Below, one piece after another: positions 25,260 through 37,916 of a stretch of 64,000 nucleotides of DNA (positions within the stretch are counted from its first letter, which is position 1; each line of letters begins with the position of its first letter). The position numbers and the translations under genes are program-made. Below the pieces are notes generated by a model. The model ran no database searches. It had not been told where the DNA came from and saw only the letters and a list, made by a program, of their open reading frames with translations. This DNA is from Alisma plantago-aquatica (lineage: Eukaryota > Streptophyta > Magnoliopsida > Alismatales > Alismataceae), in contig OY856413.1 of the NCBI GenBank assembly GCA_963693085.1, positions 546,835,879 to 546,899,878 of the forward strand, written 5' to 3'.

Positions 25260-27730
25260 TAGCTACTATGTTGATCGTTGTGATGATCATCTTAGTGTTG
25301 TGGTGTTCATCATCTTCATGATGATTTCACCTTGGTGACACTTCAGATTCTTGATGTTTCACATCTGTTTTGGTCGCTATGTTTCCCTATATTCTATGTG
25401 GTCTCTATGAACATGATGATGGTTGAGTTAGTGTTTTTGTTTGGTTGATATAACCCTAACCCTAACTCCCTTGTACGCTATATTTCTCATAGTGTTCGCT
25501 ACATGTGCTGACCTTGTATGGTTGTTGAGTTCTCAGGTTTTCATTGCCATTATATGTTGGTTGAAGTGGTTCTTCTTGCAGTCCCTATGTTTGATGGGTC
25601 AGTTTGGTTGCTATACCTTGACTCTTGTGGTGGTCGCTATGGTTGATGTCTTTTACTAATTGATATGAATGGTTGTGATGGTCTCTATGTTTGAGATGCA
25701 TTGAAGTCTCTATGTTTTATGGTTCAGGTTGGTCTCTATCATTTTGCGGTCGTCATGACCTCAGTTATCGAAATAGATGACCCTAACCATAGAAGTAGCT
25801 AGGGAAACCTATTCCTAGAAGTCACTAGAGATGTTTAACCCTTGTATGGTCAAGATTATTTGCTAATTTCATGCTTGGTTGGTTATGATGATGACATTTA
25901 GTTTATGTCTTCCAAGAATGTGGGAAGTGGTGTACCTTAGGGTTGAATGTTATGTGCTGTTATGAAAATCCTAACAGGTTAGATGAAGAATTTTAATCCT
26001 ACTTTTAGTACATGATGATAAATGTTTATTTGCTTGAGTGATTAGCATGTTAATTAATTATTTCTCTCTCTCCTACTAGTTGTAATCCTAATGTTGTTGG
26101 TTGAATGAACATCATAGCTAATGATTGTTTTGGTAACTCTTATATGACACATATGTGGTGATTATGAGACCTGTTGGGGAATGATGAGATAATGATGTTA
26201 TTCATGTACTATGTGATTAGGTCTGATGACCTTGGCAGAGGCTTAGTGCCTAATTTGAGGTGATATCCTCTAGTGATGTGATGAGGGATGTTCTATCCCA
26301 TAGTGATGTGATAATGGTGATAGCCTTGTGTATGGCAGTGAGATAGTATCATGTGGTTATGTGATCAACTTTATTCTTAATACATTTTATATGTTCTAGA
26401 GTAGCAATCTACCCTTTGTAGAATCTGTTTAGGGTTTATACGTTGTAACTTGATTGATGTAGTATAAAAGACACCCAATCAGATTAACTAATCAAGTGAA
26501 TCCCTAATCATGTAGTTGACCTATTCCATAGATCCATTCCATTGTTTATTGGATGGTGAAATGAGTATTCTTGAGGGAAACTCAGAGCACATATTGTTGA
26601 TTATGCGGGGTGGTTGGAGAGAACATCCTTGTCATTCAGATCCCAAGTGTTTTGAGAACGGCTACAGTCATGTCTTGGTGATTATATTTTGTGATGTGAT
26701 TTTGGAGGACAACTATGGTTGTACCATGGTGGCAGGGTTTCATACCCTAGTGTCTGGCGTTGTGACCTGTACCAAGGTGGGCTAGGTGCTTTTCAGCTTG
26801 ACTATATGTTGTTGGTGGAAGTTGACTATTATGTCTCTGCACTGTCTCTCATACTAACTGGGAGGTGAAGGTGAGATCATGGATTCCATCTCTTCCATTG
26901 ATCTTGTATGGCACTAATTTTGACTTATTAGTGGTTAGTTAGATTTGGGTGGTATGACTCAAATCCTCAGGGCATAATAAAATATGTAAACAACCGTGTA
27001 GTATATCTACTTAGGGCTGAACATGATTCACATTGGTTGTTTCCCTTGACTTGTTTCTTATACTGCTTAGTTGTATTATGATGTGGTAAGAGAAATCAAC
27101 GGTTATACATGTTCTTTATTTTACTTCTAAATTCATAATGTGTTCTATTGATTAGTTATAGCTGCTTAATCTTCTTAACCTATATAACCAGTTTGAAATC
27201 ATTCATTTAGTTGAATATGCTCATCATGTTAATAGTGTTACTTTCTTTCTTGAGTATAATCTATGTCTATAATAGTTATCGAGAGAGAGTTATATCTCTT
27301 GCTGGGATATGGGTCTCACCCCTGTTTGCCACATCTTTTTAGGTGCTTGTGTGCAATGTGGTAGAGTTCATGTTGTTGAGGAGGAGTAGCAAGGAGATTA
27401 GTGAAAGCAGAAGGTTGGGTAGCTGCTAGTCCATGTACTCTTAGGTCTTTGTATATGTTGTATCGCCATGCTTTTTTGGATATATGACTTGGTTGTATAT
27501 AAGTCTTGTATATGTGGCAAAATTATCTTTTGTAACATGTTTGTGACAGTTGGCCACTATACATATGTACATACCTGACCTGATATGTGATATGGTATAA
27601 TTTGAGGATTGTGATGTAATTTGTTTCCACACATAATGGTTATATGAGATCGGTTTTGATTTACCTTGTTTTGTGGTAATGTGCTTGTTTAGTGGTTAAT
27701 CACTCTTTGATTTTGAGTTATCCCACTTTT
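25260..27730 (+). repeat. Possible eroded long gypsy LTR, plus strand
   Basis: No coding domain is seen. Several blocks echo the 5.9 kb solo LTR read on its minus strand: GAGAGTTATATCTC followed by GCTGGG and then CTCACCCC (27283-27320, against the complement of 17520-17560), and a TTTCATACCCTAGTGTCTGGCG block (26739) against the complement of 17820-17860. The first 500 bp carry many copies of a word like GGTCGCTATG (25370-25770). I infer a related, older LTR; its ends and target duplication are not found. Short open frames at 25441 and 26516 are unconvincing. Confidence 0.35.
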
Positions 27731-29020
27731 GTGGTGTCAGTGCACCACAAAACTATTCGAACAAAAGCATTGAATCAGTCCTTCATCGTACTAAATAAAA
27801 ATTATGTAAAACAAAAGATGTGGTTAAGTTTGTTCTATTTTTCGAATCAGTATACTACACCCAACTACACTATACCAAGTTATACCTTAATTTGAAATGC
27901 AACTTTCATATTCTTTCCTATTGACTCTTGATGTGTAATGGAATGTGTTTATCCTCCCCTACTATAGTTGTAAAGGGAGGATCCATGCTATCTAGGGAAT
28001 ATTAAGACCTTGCAAGTGACAATTTTACCTTTTCTAGTAATAAATGAACCCCAAATCTTTACACAAACACATGGATATATCCATTAATAAAACATCAATT
28101 CTAGTGAGTTCCCACCATTTAGTCAAGAAAAAATATAACTAGATTTCCTTGCCAATGTCATATAGAATTTTCTCTTAGAAGAAAATATATTAGACCATGC
28201 ACCGTTAGCTTATGATATTTAATATTTATATATCAAATGGATTCCTTGTGTAAATATTGTAAGAGATTTCATTTAGAGGATACATCTCAACATACACCTA
28301 AATATGTCATACAACTAAAATCATCACAGGAGAACTACTTGTAATAGTAAGTTATTTGTAATGCCTCTCCAAGAACTTTTACCAACAGTCAAAGAAAATC
28401 CCATGTTGTCATAAATAGGTATTTTGTCTTGGAGAAACATCATTATACATAATATACATAACATGAAGTTAAATAAAAAAATCATTCATTAATTGAAAAG
28501 AGATTCATACATAGTTCCAAAAGAGAAAGCATAAATAGTTTCATCTTGAACTAAACCTAATCATGAAGTTTAAGCAATCCTAGAACATAAAATAGTAAAT
28601 TAAACAAAATAAAAGCTCTTATTGAATGGTAGAAAGCACCCCACATAGATAAAGGATTCTAATGTCCGTTACTCTGAAGTGTTCGCTGTAGTCCTCATTG
28701 GTTCCTTATTTAGGGACATCTCATCCCATAGATATGCAAAAGAAAGAACAACATAAGTAAGCGACATTGAGTATGTTATAACTTGCAAAAGTAAATATAA
28801 TAATTAGAATTTAAAATACTAAACATGGTTTTTATTTGTCCTTCTTGGATGTATTTTATCTTTAAATGACACTCAAGGTCATTCGGGGTGTCTAGGGCAT
28901 TGGATCTTGTGTAGTTTTAGGTATTTCTTGCTCGGAACAATGTGACAAAGGTGGTTGCAAAGTCTGTTGCAAGAGAGATAAGCATGGGAGAGATATCATA
29001 TATTGAGAAGGAGTCCCACC
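27731..29020. other. AT-rich interval, nothing recognised
   Basis: About 1.3 kb with no coding motif, tandem repeat or LTR end that I can support. The 16-mer GGGACATCTCATCCCA at about 28712 recurs at about 29503 inside the Athila-like integrase relic, so part of this interval could be eroded element sequence. Confidence 0.4.
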
Positions 29021-29425
29021 TATTGGTAATATGCCTTGAGAGAAAATCATATGATTATTGTAATGGCACATATTTTAATTGATTTGATTATTAGTAAAGA
29101 TAATTTTGATTATTATGTTTGTTTCAATATGAGATAATGAATAGATATAAAAATGTCCTAAGACTATATTAAAACATATGAATCCAGGTTGAGGAACTGA
29201 ACATGATATCATGTGTATGTTAGGTGTATTCATTCTTGTCTTAGTCCCTAGTTGGATATTATTGTGGATATTAGGACAACAATAATATATCAAGATTAGT
29301 ATGTGTGTTGATTGATAACTACGTCTCATTAGTCATGATATTGGTATCAAATCAAACACATAGCCATTTGTAATGCACAAGGGTATTAGACAGACCCACT
29401 TTGAGTGACAAGAATGTAAAAGAAG
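29021..29425 (+). repeat. Truncated copia LTR (same family as 49569 and 54128)
   Basis: It starts TATTGGTAATATGCC and follows the first 400 bp of the 49569 LTR: a run with GAGATAATGA, then AGGTTGAGGAA, then CCCTAGTTGGATRTTATTGTGGA, then TGTGTTGRTTGATRAC, and finally AGACCCAC. It then stops and Athila-like sequence begins. The start coincides with the true LTR end (TGTTGG with TG changed to TA), so the truncation is on the right. Confidence 0.75.
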
Positions 29426-29439
29426 CCATAAAAAGAGGG

Positions 29440-32060
29440 GAATAGTTCCATGTAGTCCTCACCCCAAACATAAAAAATCTTCATTTCTTGCCAAAGATGT
29501 AGGGACATCTCATCCCACTTAGAAGTATTACTAGAGCACTAACATTAGTCACATGACTTGACATAGCTGTGAGAATCCTTGAAGATAGAGGGCTACAAGA
29601 GTCCACATTGGAGGACCTTGAATGTAGTCATCTTGGAGCTCATGTGCCCCCTAGTTAGATCAAAATGGCATTTCTCTAGTAAGAGGGGAGCTTCCTCTTC
29701 AGAGATGCATCAGTGATAGAATTTATCTAACCATAATCAGAAGAGATAAGGATGGTCCCAATAGTAATGTCGAATGTCTGACATGAACTTCTTCTTCTCA
29801 TTCCCTATACAACCTAGATGAAGGACTCTCACATCTAGGGATTCACAAAGTCAGCATGCCATAGGGTAAATTGAGTTACCTTCAACAAGTGATCATTAGG
29901 TAAGGAGTCATTGATAGTAACCATGCCATTACCCTTAATATGCAATTTGCTAAGATGATCAACAACGACATTACCCTTCTTGTCATTTATTTATTGATCA
30001 AACTCTTGTAACTAAAATAAAATCCACTAGATCCTCCTGAGGTTCACATTCTTCTTTGACATTAGGTACCTCATGGCAACATGATGAATCTAGACAATCA
30101 CCGGTGAACCTATTAGATAGGAGTAAAATTTGTCAAAGGGCTAGACAATGGCAAGAATATATGCATCGTCTAACATCTTGATAGCATAATAGATGACATG
30201 GCTTTTCTTTTCAACATGCTGCCCCAAGATTGCACCTACATCATAGTGACTGGAATCACACATGATCTCAAAGGGAGAGACCGATCTGTGGCACGAAGGA
30301 TTGAATTAGTGATGAGATCTTCCTTCAGAGTATCAAAGATCTTCTTATAGCCAGAGCCAAAGTTGAAATCTATGTTCTTATGAAGAAGATTTGTAAGGGG
30401 CTTGGTGATCTTGCTAAAATTATGTATGAACCTCCTATAGAATCCATCATGGTCTAGTATTTCCCCTTCATTGACAGTGGTTGGCGAAGATAGCTAAACA
30501 ATCACTTATATCTTTTCCTTTTCAATCTTGACGCCTCTTGAGCTGACACGATGTCCTAGGACAATGCCCTCCTTCACCATGAAGTGGAAAATATTCCAGC
30601 AAAGCAACCATGTGCTTCTTAAAAACATTTTAGGACATGGGAAAGATGATGTATGCATGTGTCGAAAGAATTTCCATAGACTGAGAATTTTTCCATGAAT
30701 GTTTCCATTATTGTCTCTATAATTCCAGCGAAGATGGAGGATATGCAATGCTGAAAAGTGGAAGGTGCATTGCATTATCCAAATGACATCCAATGGAAAG
30801 CATACATGCTAAAGGGACATATGGAGATGGTCTTCTCTTGATGACTGGGGTGGATGGATATATGGTAGAAAGTGGAGTAGCCATCCATGTAACAAAAGAA
30901 CTCTTGGTGTGCAAGTTTCTTCAAAACTTTATTAAGAAAGGAAGGGGGGAGTGGTCCTTTGAGTTGCATTGTTGAACTTGTGATAGTCTATGCACCTGCG
31001 CCACCCGATAACACTATAGGTGGGAATAATCTCATTCTTCTCATTAAAACAACTTTAGTGCCTCCTTTCTTTGGCCCAACTTAAACAAGACTCACCCATG
31101 GTGAGTCGGATATGGGATAGATGATCCCAAAAAGTAGTATCTTTACCATCTCTTTGTGCACAACCTCCTCCAAAATTGGATTCAACTTGTGTTGGGGCTC
31201 GATGGAGGGCTTGAAGATTTCAATCACATTGATTCTGTGCATGTAGAGGGATTGGATTCTCCAGTCAAGTTAGTCATTTAACAGTCTGATACCTTCTTTC
31301 TATTCCTTAGCCTACTCAACAACTTTTCCACTTGCTTAGTTGTGAGAACAACATTGATGATGACTGGGAAGAACTCTTTCTCATCTATAAAGACATATTT
31401 TAGCACTTAGGCAACGACTTCATTTCTGGTGCAATGGGCTACATGTCTTCTTCGTCAATCATAGAGATAGACTTTAGCTCTTCAAACCTAGCCGTAGGGT
31501 CTTCTTCAACATTATCTAGGTGAAAAAGAATTTGTTACACCTATTTATCATTCAACTCATGGGTGTTGGGGTCAAAGAGCACTGCGTCAAGAGGGTCTTT
31601 AGGAGTAGGTGTCTCTTGTCTTAGATGCGGCATTTTGACCATGTAGTCATTGATGAAGCATTGTAGATGGAAGGAAGGTCCCTAGAGACTCTTCAAAATC
31701 TTGAAGTCGATCATGTGTGTTCTTAGTCCCAATATTTGCATCCTAGCTTCAATGTCAATGAGCGCATCGACATTTGCAAGGAAGGATAACCAAAGGTTAG
31801 GGGATATGGAAGGTCCTCTTGATGTTCATGATGATAAAATTAGAGGGACAAGAAGATTGGGACCCACTCTCATAGGAATGTCCTCTACGATACCCATAGG
31901 GGTAGTCATAGAGGAGTCTGCAAGTTGTGTCACAATACTAGTAGGAAAGATGTCAACGGTGAATCCTAGTCTCGTACACAAGTTGTTGGGCATGATAGAA
32001 ATGCTTGCCCCAAGGTCGTCTAGGCCTTTTCTACATGTGGAGTCCCTAAAAAAATAAGAG
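29440..32060 (-). pseudogene. Athila-like Ty3/gypsy pol relic
   Basis: Read on the minus strand the order is protease (32050-31700), reverse transcriptase (31300-30430), RNase H (30420-30030) and integrase (29990-29450). The protease shows DLGASISIMPNNL and QLADSSMTTPMGIVEDI, the DLGAS form usual in Athila. RT shows CYMDGYSTFYHISIHPSHQ, and HFMVKEGIVLGHRVSSRG after the catalytic loop; the loop reads FMEK where FMDD is expected. RNase H shows MCDSSHYDVGAILGQHVEK in shifted frames, and integrase VDHLSKL then KFMSDIRHYYWD. Stops and frameshifts occur throughout. No LTR or primer site was found, so only the coding core remains. It abuts a copia LTR fragment on its 3' side. Confidence 0.85.
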
Positions 32061-32094
32061 ATATCAAATGACCCTCGTTGATATACTGGTTTCT

Positions 32095-32350
32095 AAAACT
32101 ACTACAATACTATCGAAATTGGAGGTTGCATGTGAGTTAGGTTGGAACAAGATTATTATTGAGTCCAATTACATAAATGCAGTTAAAGCTATCCATTCTG
32201 ATGATGATGATCTCTCATCTATGATTGCTTAGATGAATTGAATAAAGTAATTTGTTGCTCGTCCCTGCATAGTTTAGATTATGAAGATTGATTGAGTTTA
32301 GAATCCTAGTGCAGGTAGCTTGATAAATTGCATCTTGAATCCAATTCGAA
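32095..32350 (+). pseudogene. RNase H-like relic (LINE or host RNase H family)
   Basis: A short frame reads KLEVACELGWNKIIIESNYINAVKAI, matching the middle of plant RNase H-like domains where I-I-x-E-S-D is expected; the aspartate is asparagine here. A stop follows at about 32230, and a later NPSAGSLINCIL resembles the N-x-x-A-D-x-L-A end of the domain. It is too short to assign to an element. Confidence 0.5.
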
Positions 32351-32462
32351 TGACCATTCATATAGTCACCCACCCCTTTTATTTCATGCAATGATACCAA
32401 ATAACTATGTTAATGGTGAACATACTTCGATGACCGACAAACACTTGTGCAATACTTTGGTT

Positions 32463-33306
32463 TAGAGATGAGAAATGGGTTGGATCACCTAAAATTTAGG
32501 CAATTCCATGTCCAAGTCCATATTGTTATTCAGGCTATAGGTTGGGTTTAGGATTGGGTAATGTTTGAAAATTATAACCCATACCTACCCACATAATGGA
32601 GCTCAATTTTCAGTTGGGTTTGCCCTTGCCTGAATCACATAGTAAATGAAGATATTTTCAACATATATAGGAAAAATTATTGACATAGTCCAGGAAATAT
32701 AATTCAACAAGTACATGTAATCTATATACTTATGATCCATGAAGCTAACACACTTACAACTTGTTATATACATGTAATGGACGAAAATAGTTTCATCTAG
32801 ATTAGACATGTTTAAAAAATCACAATCTTATCCAATTTATTCATGATATATACTTATCAAACCATTAATGAGATTTATGTAATCAATATTGATGCAAAAT
32901 ACACATTTGCATATCAACCAATGGTCTACCAATGTCACAATTGAGTTTGTTTGTGATACACGTCTAATATAAGCAGTACACATCGATTTTTCTAAGATTA
33001 TAATCTTGTTAAGTATAAATGGATGCACATAAGTTAGATTTTGAAAGATTGTAGTTGAATGTATCTTTCAAAAGATACATATTATATGCAAATATGTGAT
33101 TTTGTATACACATATGTTATGGATATGCGTTTTTGAATGTTTGGCCCTGAATTCGCATTGGCCTTGACGCATGATGTATAAAAATTTGGGAAAGAATTTT
33201 TGAGGCCGGACTTGTCCATGTTAATTATGTGGATGGCTAATGGGTCCGATTATGTGGGTTAGGATATGAATTCGATCGGGTCGGCCCCATTCGATGCACA
33301 ACCCTA
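32463..33306. mobile_element. hAT-type non-autonomous DNA transposon (844 bp)
   Basis: The left end reads TAGAGATGAGAAATGGG and the right end, complemented, TAGGGTTGTGCATCGAATGG, both close to the TAGGG-TG-GCA ends of plant hAT elements. They are flanked by 8 bp duplications CTTTGGTT (32455-32462) and CTTTGATT (33307-33314), differing at one base; eight bases is the hAT signature. Just inside both ends lie GGGTTGGGTTT- and GGGTCGG-like words typical of short hAT derivatives. There is no transposase. Confidence 0.65.
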
Positions 33307-33314
33307 CTTTGATT

Positions 33315-34380
33315 ACATGCATGAGGGGAGAGGAATAGATAAACCTCTCACGTCTTTTCTTTAAAAAACAAAAAACATATTTCATTTTGAAAAAAATTGT
33401 CATTCACCGACTTGATTAATAAAAAGATTCTACCAAAAAAAATGTCACCAAATAATATTTGAAACCTTTTTTCTTAAAAACACAACGAGTTCCACGTTAT
33501 TGTGAAAGGTGACTAGGTGAGCTCTAGGTCGACGGCAACATGATGGTTGCCCAATCCGTTTGGTTGGTTTCGGTAAAGGGATCCTGTTGCATTAAAAACT
33601 TTGAAGATTGTATACAGTAAAAATATGGCCACCCAACCTGGGGCCGGGCCCTTGGTTTAACCAGACATCTGATGGGAGGCAAAAGAGTCCACATGCAAAG
33701 GCAATTGCATGTTCGCGTGCCACTGCTGAAGTCTTCCGCATTGATTCGGAAAGAAGATGAAGGTGGAAGTTTGGGTGGGTTGGCAGTGAGCTATTCTTAA
33801 TGGTAGACAGAAACCTAAACATGGCTGCCACTGTTCTTGATGGATATGCATGAATCTGATAGACGAGGTACTTGACCACCATTTCCATCATACCTTGGGA
33901 GTGGTGGACTGTTTCGCCATCACGATTTGGTATGGTAGTTGTTACCAATACATGGTCCTATTTTCTTTGCAGCCGCCAGCCAGCTAGGCTTTCCAACTGC
34001 CCCAGCCACTTCCTTGGCCTTCAACAATCCTTTCCCAAATGAAGGTGGGTGGAAACCTATATTCCTGTTGCCCTGACTCCTGCGCCCAAGTCGTCAAACG
34101 TCGTCTAGGACCGAGCTACCAATCATGGGATCACATTTTCTGTATCCCACTACCACGGAGCAGGTGACCAGAACTCGATCCGTCGCTCGAATCGGCTCAA
34201 GTGTTCCTGTCGCGCCAACTTTGGTGAAAGTCGTATGTATTGAAAAGAAGACGTCAGTGTTGACGATACATTTGAAAACGCAACCAAATCCCCGCATCCG
34301 TTGGCACATTCCACGCGAACGCGACAACCGGACAACACTAGTTACCAAACTAGGTATGAGTACGTATCTACCTTCTTTCC
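33315..34380. other. 5' flank of the pectinesterase gene
   Basis: No coding feature is supported. A minus-strand open frame at 33592-33948 (118 codons) has no recognisable domain. GC content rises towards the gene. The promoter core is listed separately. Confidence 0.5.
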
Positions 34381-34387
34381 TATATAA
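34381..34387 (+). promoter_or_regulatory. TATA box of the pectinesterase gene
   Basis: TATATAA followed by AGGGAAGG lies 85 bp before the start codon. A start of transcription about 30 bp further on would give a leader of roughly 60 nt. No other element is called. Confidence 0.65.
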
Positions 34388-34471
34388 AGGGAAGGTCCCT
34401 CTCGAATCAAACACGCACATCGTCATCACCTGTCAAGCCCTTCGTAGAAACCCATACACATTCTAGTCGCA

Positions 34472-36649
34472 ATGGCAAGAGCCCATTTGCTGATCATCTT
34501 ATCGGTCCTCATGTACATGGGGGCCCTGGTCCGTGGCGCCCCGATGACGTCCTGCAGCCAGCTTCCCTACCCCGAGGCTTGCCGAGCTATGCAGACTGCT
34601 AGCTCCGACCCACTTACAGAACTGGCCGACGAGAAATCCAGCCTCAGTGGTAAATTCCGCGACTTGGTCGTCCGGGGAGCCGCGTCCAGAGCGCGGTGGG
34701 CGCACCAGAAGCTGCTCAGTACTCTGTCGACGTCCGAATCGGGCTCGTCGGACCCGCGTTGGAGGGCCGCATGGTCGGACTGCGCCCAGCTGGCCGGTGA
34801 TGCCGTGGCACACCTGGACCGCGCCCTGGCTTCGGGTTCCTCCCATGACGCACAGACCTTCCTCAGCGCCGCGGCGACCAACCACCACACATGCCGCTAC
34901 GGATTCGAAGACTTCGGCCTCGAGTTACAGCACTTTACACCCTTCGCCTCCTCTAACATGTCCCACCTCATTAGCAACTCCCTAGCCGTCAACATTGCAT
35001 CCATGGAGGCGATCGACGCCACCACCGGAGGAAACAACCGCCGCCGTCGCCGTAGTCTTCTCTCATCCACTGCCAACGGCGGCGGGTTCCCAGAGTGGAT
35101 GTCTGGTGCCGACCGGAAGCTTCTCCAGGCACCCGGGACCGTCAGGGCCGACGTCGTTGTGGCAAGAGACGGGTCGGGTAACTTCAACACCGTTTCTGAG
35201 GCCGTCGCGGCTGCAAGTAGGATGAGGAGAGGGAACGCCAGGTTCGTGATAAGGATTAAGACCGGCACGTACGCCGAGAACATTGAGATCCCTAGAGGAC
35301 TGACGAATCTCATGTTTGTTGGGGATGGCGCCGGCGTTACTGTCATCACCGGGAGTAGGAGCGTCCAAAGCGGTGCAACGACCTTCAGCTCGGCTACTGT
35401 TGGTAAGACGTCTTCCGCATTACGTACGATTCAGTCCTCGTTCCAATTCTTTTCAAGGCATTAAGAAACATTATAACTTAAAAAAATTGTATATGACTGC
35501 AAGTTTATTGCGGAAACATATGTACTTTTGACTCGTGGGTGTGTTTTGATTCATTTCCTCCAAATCAGCACAAGAATGTCAAGAAACGAACAACCAACAC
35601 CACTAACAAACTACATATATAATTAATTATATAACCATTAATTTAGTCTTTTTGACAATTGATCCATACCGCTTTTGACGTTTAGGGGTCACGAGATAAG
35701 CTCTTCGTGTAAACATGTTTTCCACAGTTGTTGGTTCCTCCTCATCCAATACGGTAAGAACCCCCATGCAACTGATTGACGTCAGCTTATGGCTTTATAG
35801 CTGACGCTTTCGCAAGAGTTTGTTTTGTCTTGTACATATAAGCTTGTGCGTGTTGGCAAACGTATTCGTTCGAGTTTTTAAGCTCTGTACAATAATTATT
35901 CTCAATCTATCCTAAAATGTATACTGATATATCATGCTTATCTTGTCACCTGCTCAGGTGTTAACGCCGACGGCTTCATAGCTCGCGACATCACATTCGA
36001 GAACACGGCCGGCCCGCAGAGGCAGCAAGCCGTGGCCCTCCGATCCAACGCCGACTTCTCCGCATTCTACCGCTGCACATTCAAAGGCTACCAGGACACA
36101 CTCTACGTCCACTCCCTCCGCCAGTTCTACCGCGACTGTGACATCTACGGCACCGTCGACTTCATCTTCGGCGACGCCGCCGTCGTCCTCCAGAACTGCA
36201 ACATATACGTTCGAAGACCACTGAGCTTCCAGCAGAACACCATCACGGCACAGGGGCGCGCCGACCCAAACGAGAACACCGGAATTTCAATCCACAACTC
36301 CCGCGTCACGGCCGCGCCGGACTTGAGGCCCGTCCAAGGGTCGGTCAGGACCTACCTTGGCCGGCCGTGGCAGAAGTACTCGAGGACTGTGTTTATTGGC
36401 ACCAGTTTGGATAGTCTGATTGCTCCTGCTGGGTGGATGGAGTGGAGTGGCAACTTTGGGCTTGGTACCTTATATTATGGGGAGTATATGAACACGGGGC
36501 CGGGAGCTAGTACTACAGGGAGGGTTAAGTGGCCGGGGTATCATGTGATTACGAGCGCAGCGGAAGCTGCTAAATTCACTGTCGGCAACTTTTTGGGTGG
36601 AGGGTCGTGGATCTCGGCCGCCAGTATTCCTTTCTCTGGGGGACTTTAA
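34472..36649 (+). CDS. Pectinesterase with PMEI pro-region (type I/group 2 PME), two exons
   Basis: Exon 1 is 34472-35402 and exon 2 is 35958-36649, joined in phase 1 to give 540 residues and a TAA stop. The enzyme removes methyl esters from cell-wall homogalacturonan, releasing methanol. A hydrophobic signal peptide covers residues 1-22. The pro-region (about 25-175) is an invertase/PME-inhibitor domain with four cysteines, C28, C37, C104 and C141. Two subtilase-type processing motifs follow, RRRRRSLL (190-197) and RKLL (215-218). The catalytic beta-helix domain starts near 227 (DVVVARDGSGNF) and has GTYAE, QAVAL (Q334), GYQDTLY (Q356, D357), GTVDFIFG (D378) and LGRPW (R446), so all expected catalytic residues are present, as is the C350/C371 pair. 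Length and layout are normal for the family. The exons are much richer in GC than the surroundings. Which PME paralogue it is cannot be told. Confidence 0.95.
35403..35957 (+). other. Intron of the pectinesterase gene
   Basis: GTAAGA donor and CTGCTCAG acceptor with an AT-rich body of 555 bp. Splicing turns ACTGTTG plus GTGTTAAC into T-V-G-V-N, which matches the conserved S-A-T-x-x-V-x-x-x-G-F stretch of pectinesterases. Reading on without splicing stops at 35464, before the catalytic residues. Confidence 0.9.
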
Positions 36650-37263
36650 TTTTGGGCTGAGTGTTCATTTGCCAGCCCGCAAATAGACATGTAGAATGTG
36701 TCATAATTCGTTGGTATGTTTATTGCTTTTGTGAAGAAATTGGAAAAGTATCGCTCATCGTAAAAGCTCTTTCTGTTGCCATGTTGAACTTCACTACTGC
36801 TTTTCTAATTTAGGAAATTAAAATTTCTGTAGGCTACTCCTTACAACGGATTGGTCATCTAAATTAATTGATTCATTTAAATTTTATATGCAAACTTTTA
36901 ATAAGTGACATACAAGGTTACAATTAAGGTGAAAGTGATCTAATAGTGGCCTAAATGTTTCAAATTAACATACGAATGGGTTGAATATAAGAATAACTTG
37001 CTTTCCTAAAAATATAGGGCGCTAAATGCTTTTAGATAATCCTAGGTAATTAAATGAATCTTTAGATGAAGAGATGAACCTTTATTCTAGAAAGAAAACT
37101 GAGATGGTTGTGACTCTCAAAATGGAAATATAACCTAAAATTTGGAATGTATACATCATAGTTATCTAAGAAGTGAATTCTCACTACTTTTGAACAATCC
37201 TAGATGAACTAATTTAAGTTACAAAGGATTTACAACAAAATCTAACAAGTCTGTAAAATCTTG

Positions 37264-37300
<37 letters not shown>

Positions 37301-37916
37301 AGAGCTTATCTTTTTTATTTTTTAAAGACAAACAATTGTAGTTTTCCCACATTTAATCTCAACCATTCAAACTGTGCACCCATTCAACACCCAACTCCCA
37401 GTCCGAGTTAGAGTCCATCACATGCAAGATTCCCATACTTCGATTCATCTAAGAGTCCTAAAGTCGTAGTCCTCACCTGATATCTTGATAGCCATGAAGT
37501 CATACGTTTTTACAAGCACATCATATCATCACCAAAGCTCCTATTCAAAACAAAGAGCATATATTTCTCTACTATAATTGGGTTGGTTTATCATTCAAAC
37601 ACCCTTTCCACATAAGGGAAAATTATCTTCTGAGACAATCTGCAAAGTTTCTATTCATGCATTACACATGCAATTGATCACTCTCACACAAAGGAGTCTA
37701 AGGTCTCTTCATCACAATAGTTGTGTCGACTATGATGAAAAATGATGCTACCAACATTCGCATCTAAATATCGTCTATGAAAGGAGTGACGTTCACTTCT
37801 TGACAAGTATTGTGGGACCTCCATCTCAGCCACGTAAGTTACCAAGAATCTACATTCCAGGAAGGTCATCGATGAGATATGTCTCTACTCTCATCTTCTA
37901 GGTCGTGTGTCTATAA
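36650..37916. other. 3' flank of the pectinesterase gene
   Basis: AT-rich sequence without recognisable coding features. I see no perfect AATAAA just after the stop, so the polyadenylation site is not placed. A (CT)n tract lies at 37269-37298. Confidence 0.5.
37269..37298. repeat. (CT)n microsatellite
   Basis: About fifteen uninterrupted CT units. Confidence 0.95.

Noticed and set aside
31701..32057. 118-codon plus-strand open frame
   Set aside because: It is the antisense of the Athila-like protease relic.
33592..33948. 118-codon minus-strand open frame upstream of the gene
   Set aside because: No recognisable domain, no start context, overlapping alternative frames.
34499..35368. Antisense open frames of up to 150 codons over pectinesterase exon 1
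   Set aside because: High GC makes stops rare on the opposite strand; the sense frame has full family motifs.
34472..35464. Unspliced 330-codon version of the pectinesterase
   Set aside because: It would lack all catalytic residues; a GT-AG intron restores the conserved joint.
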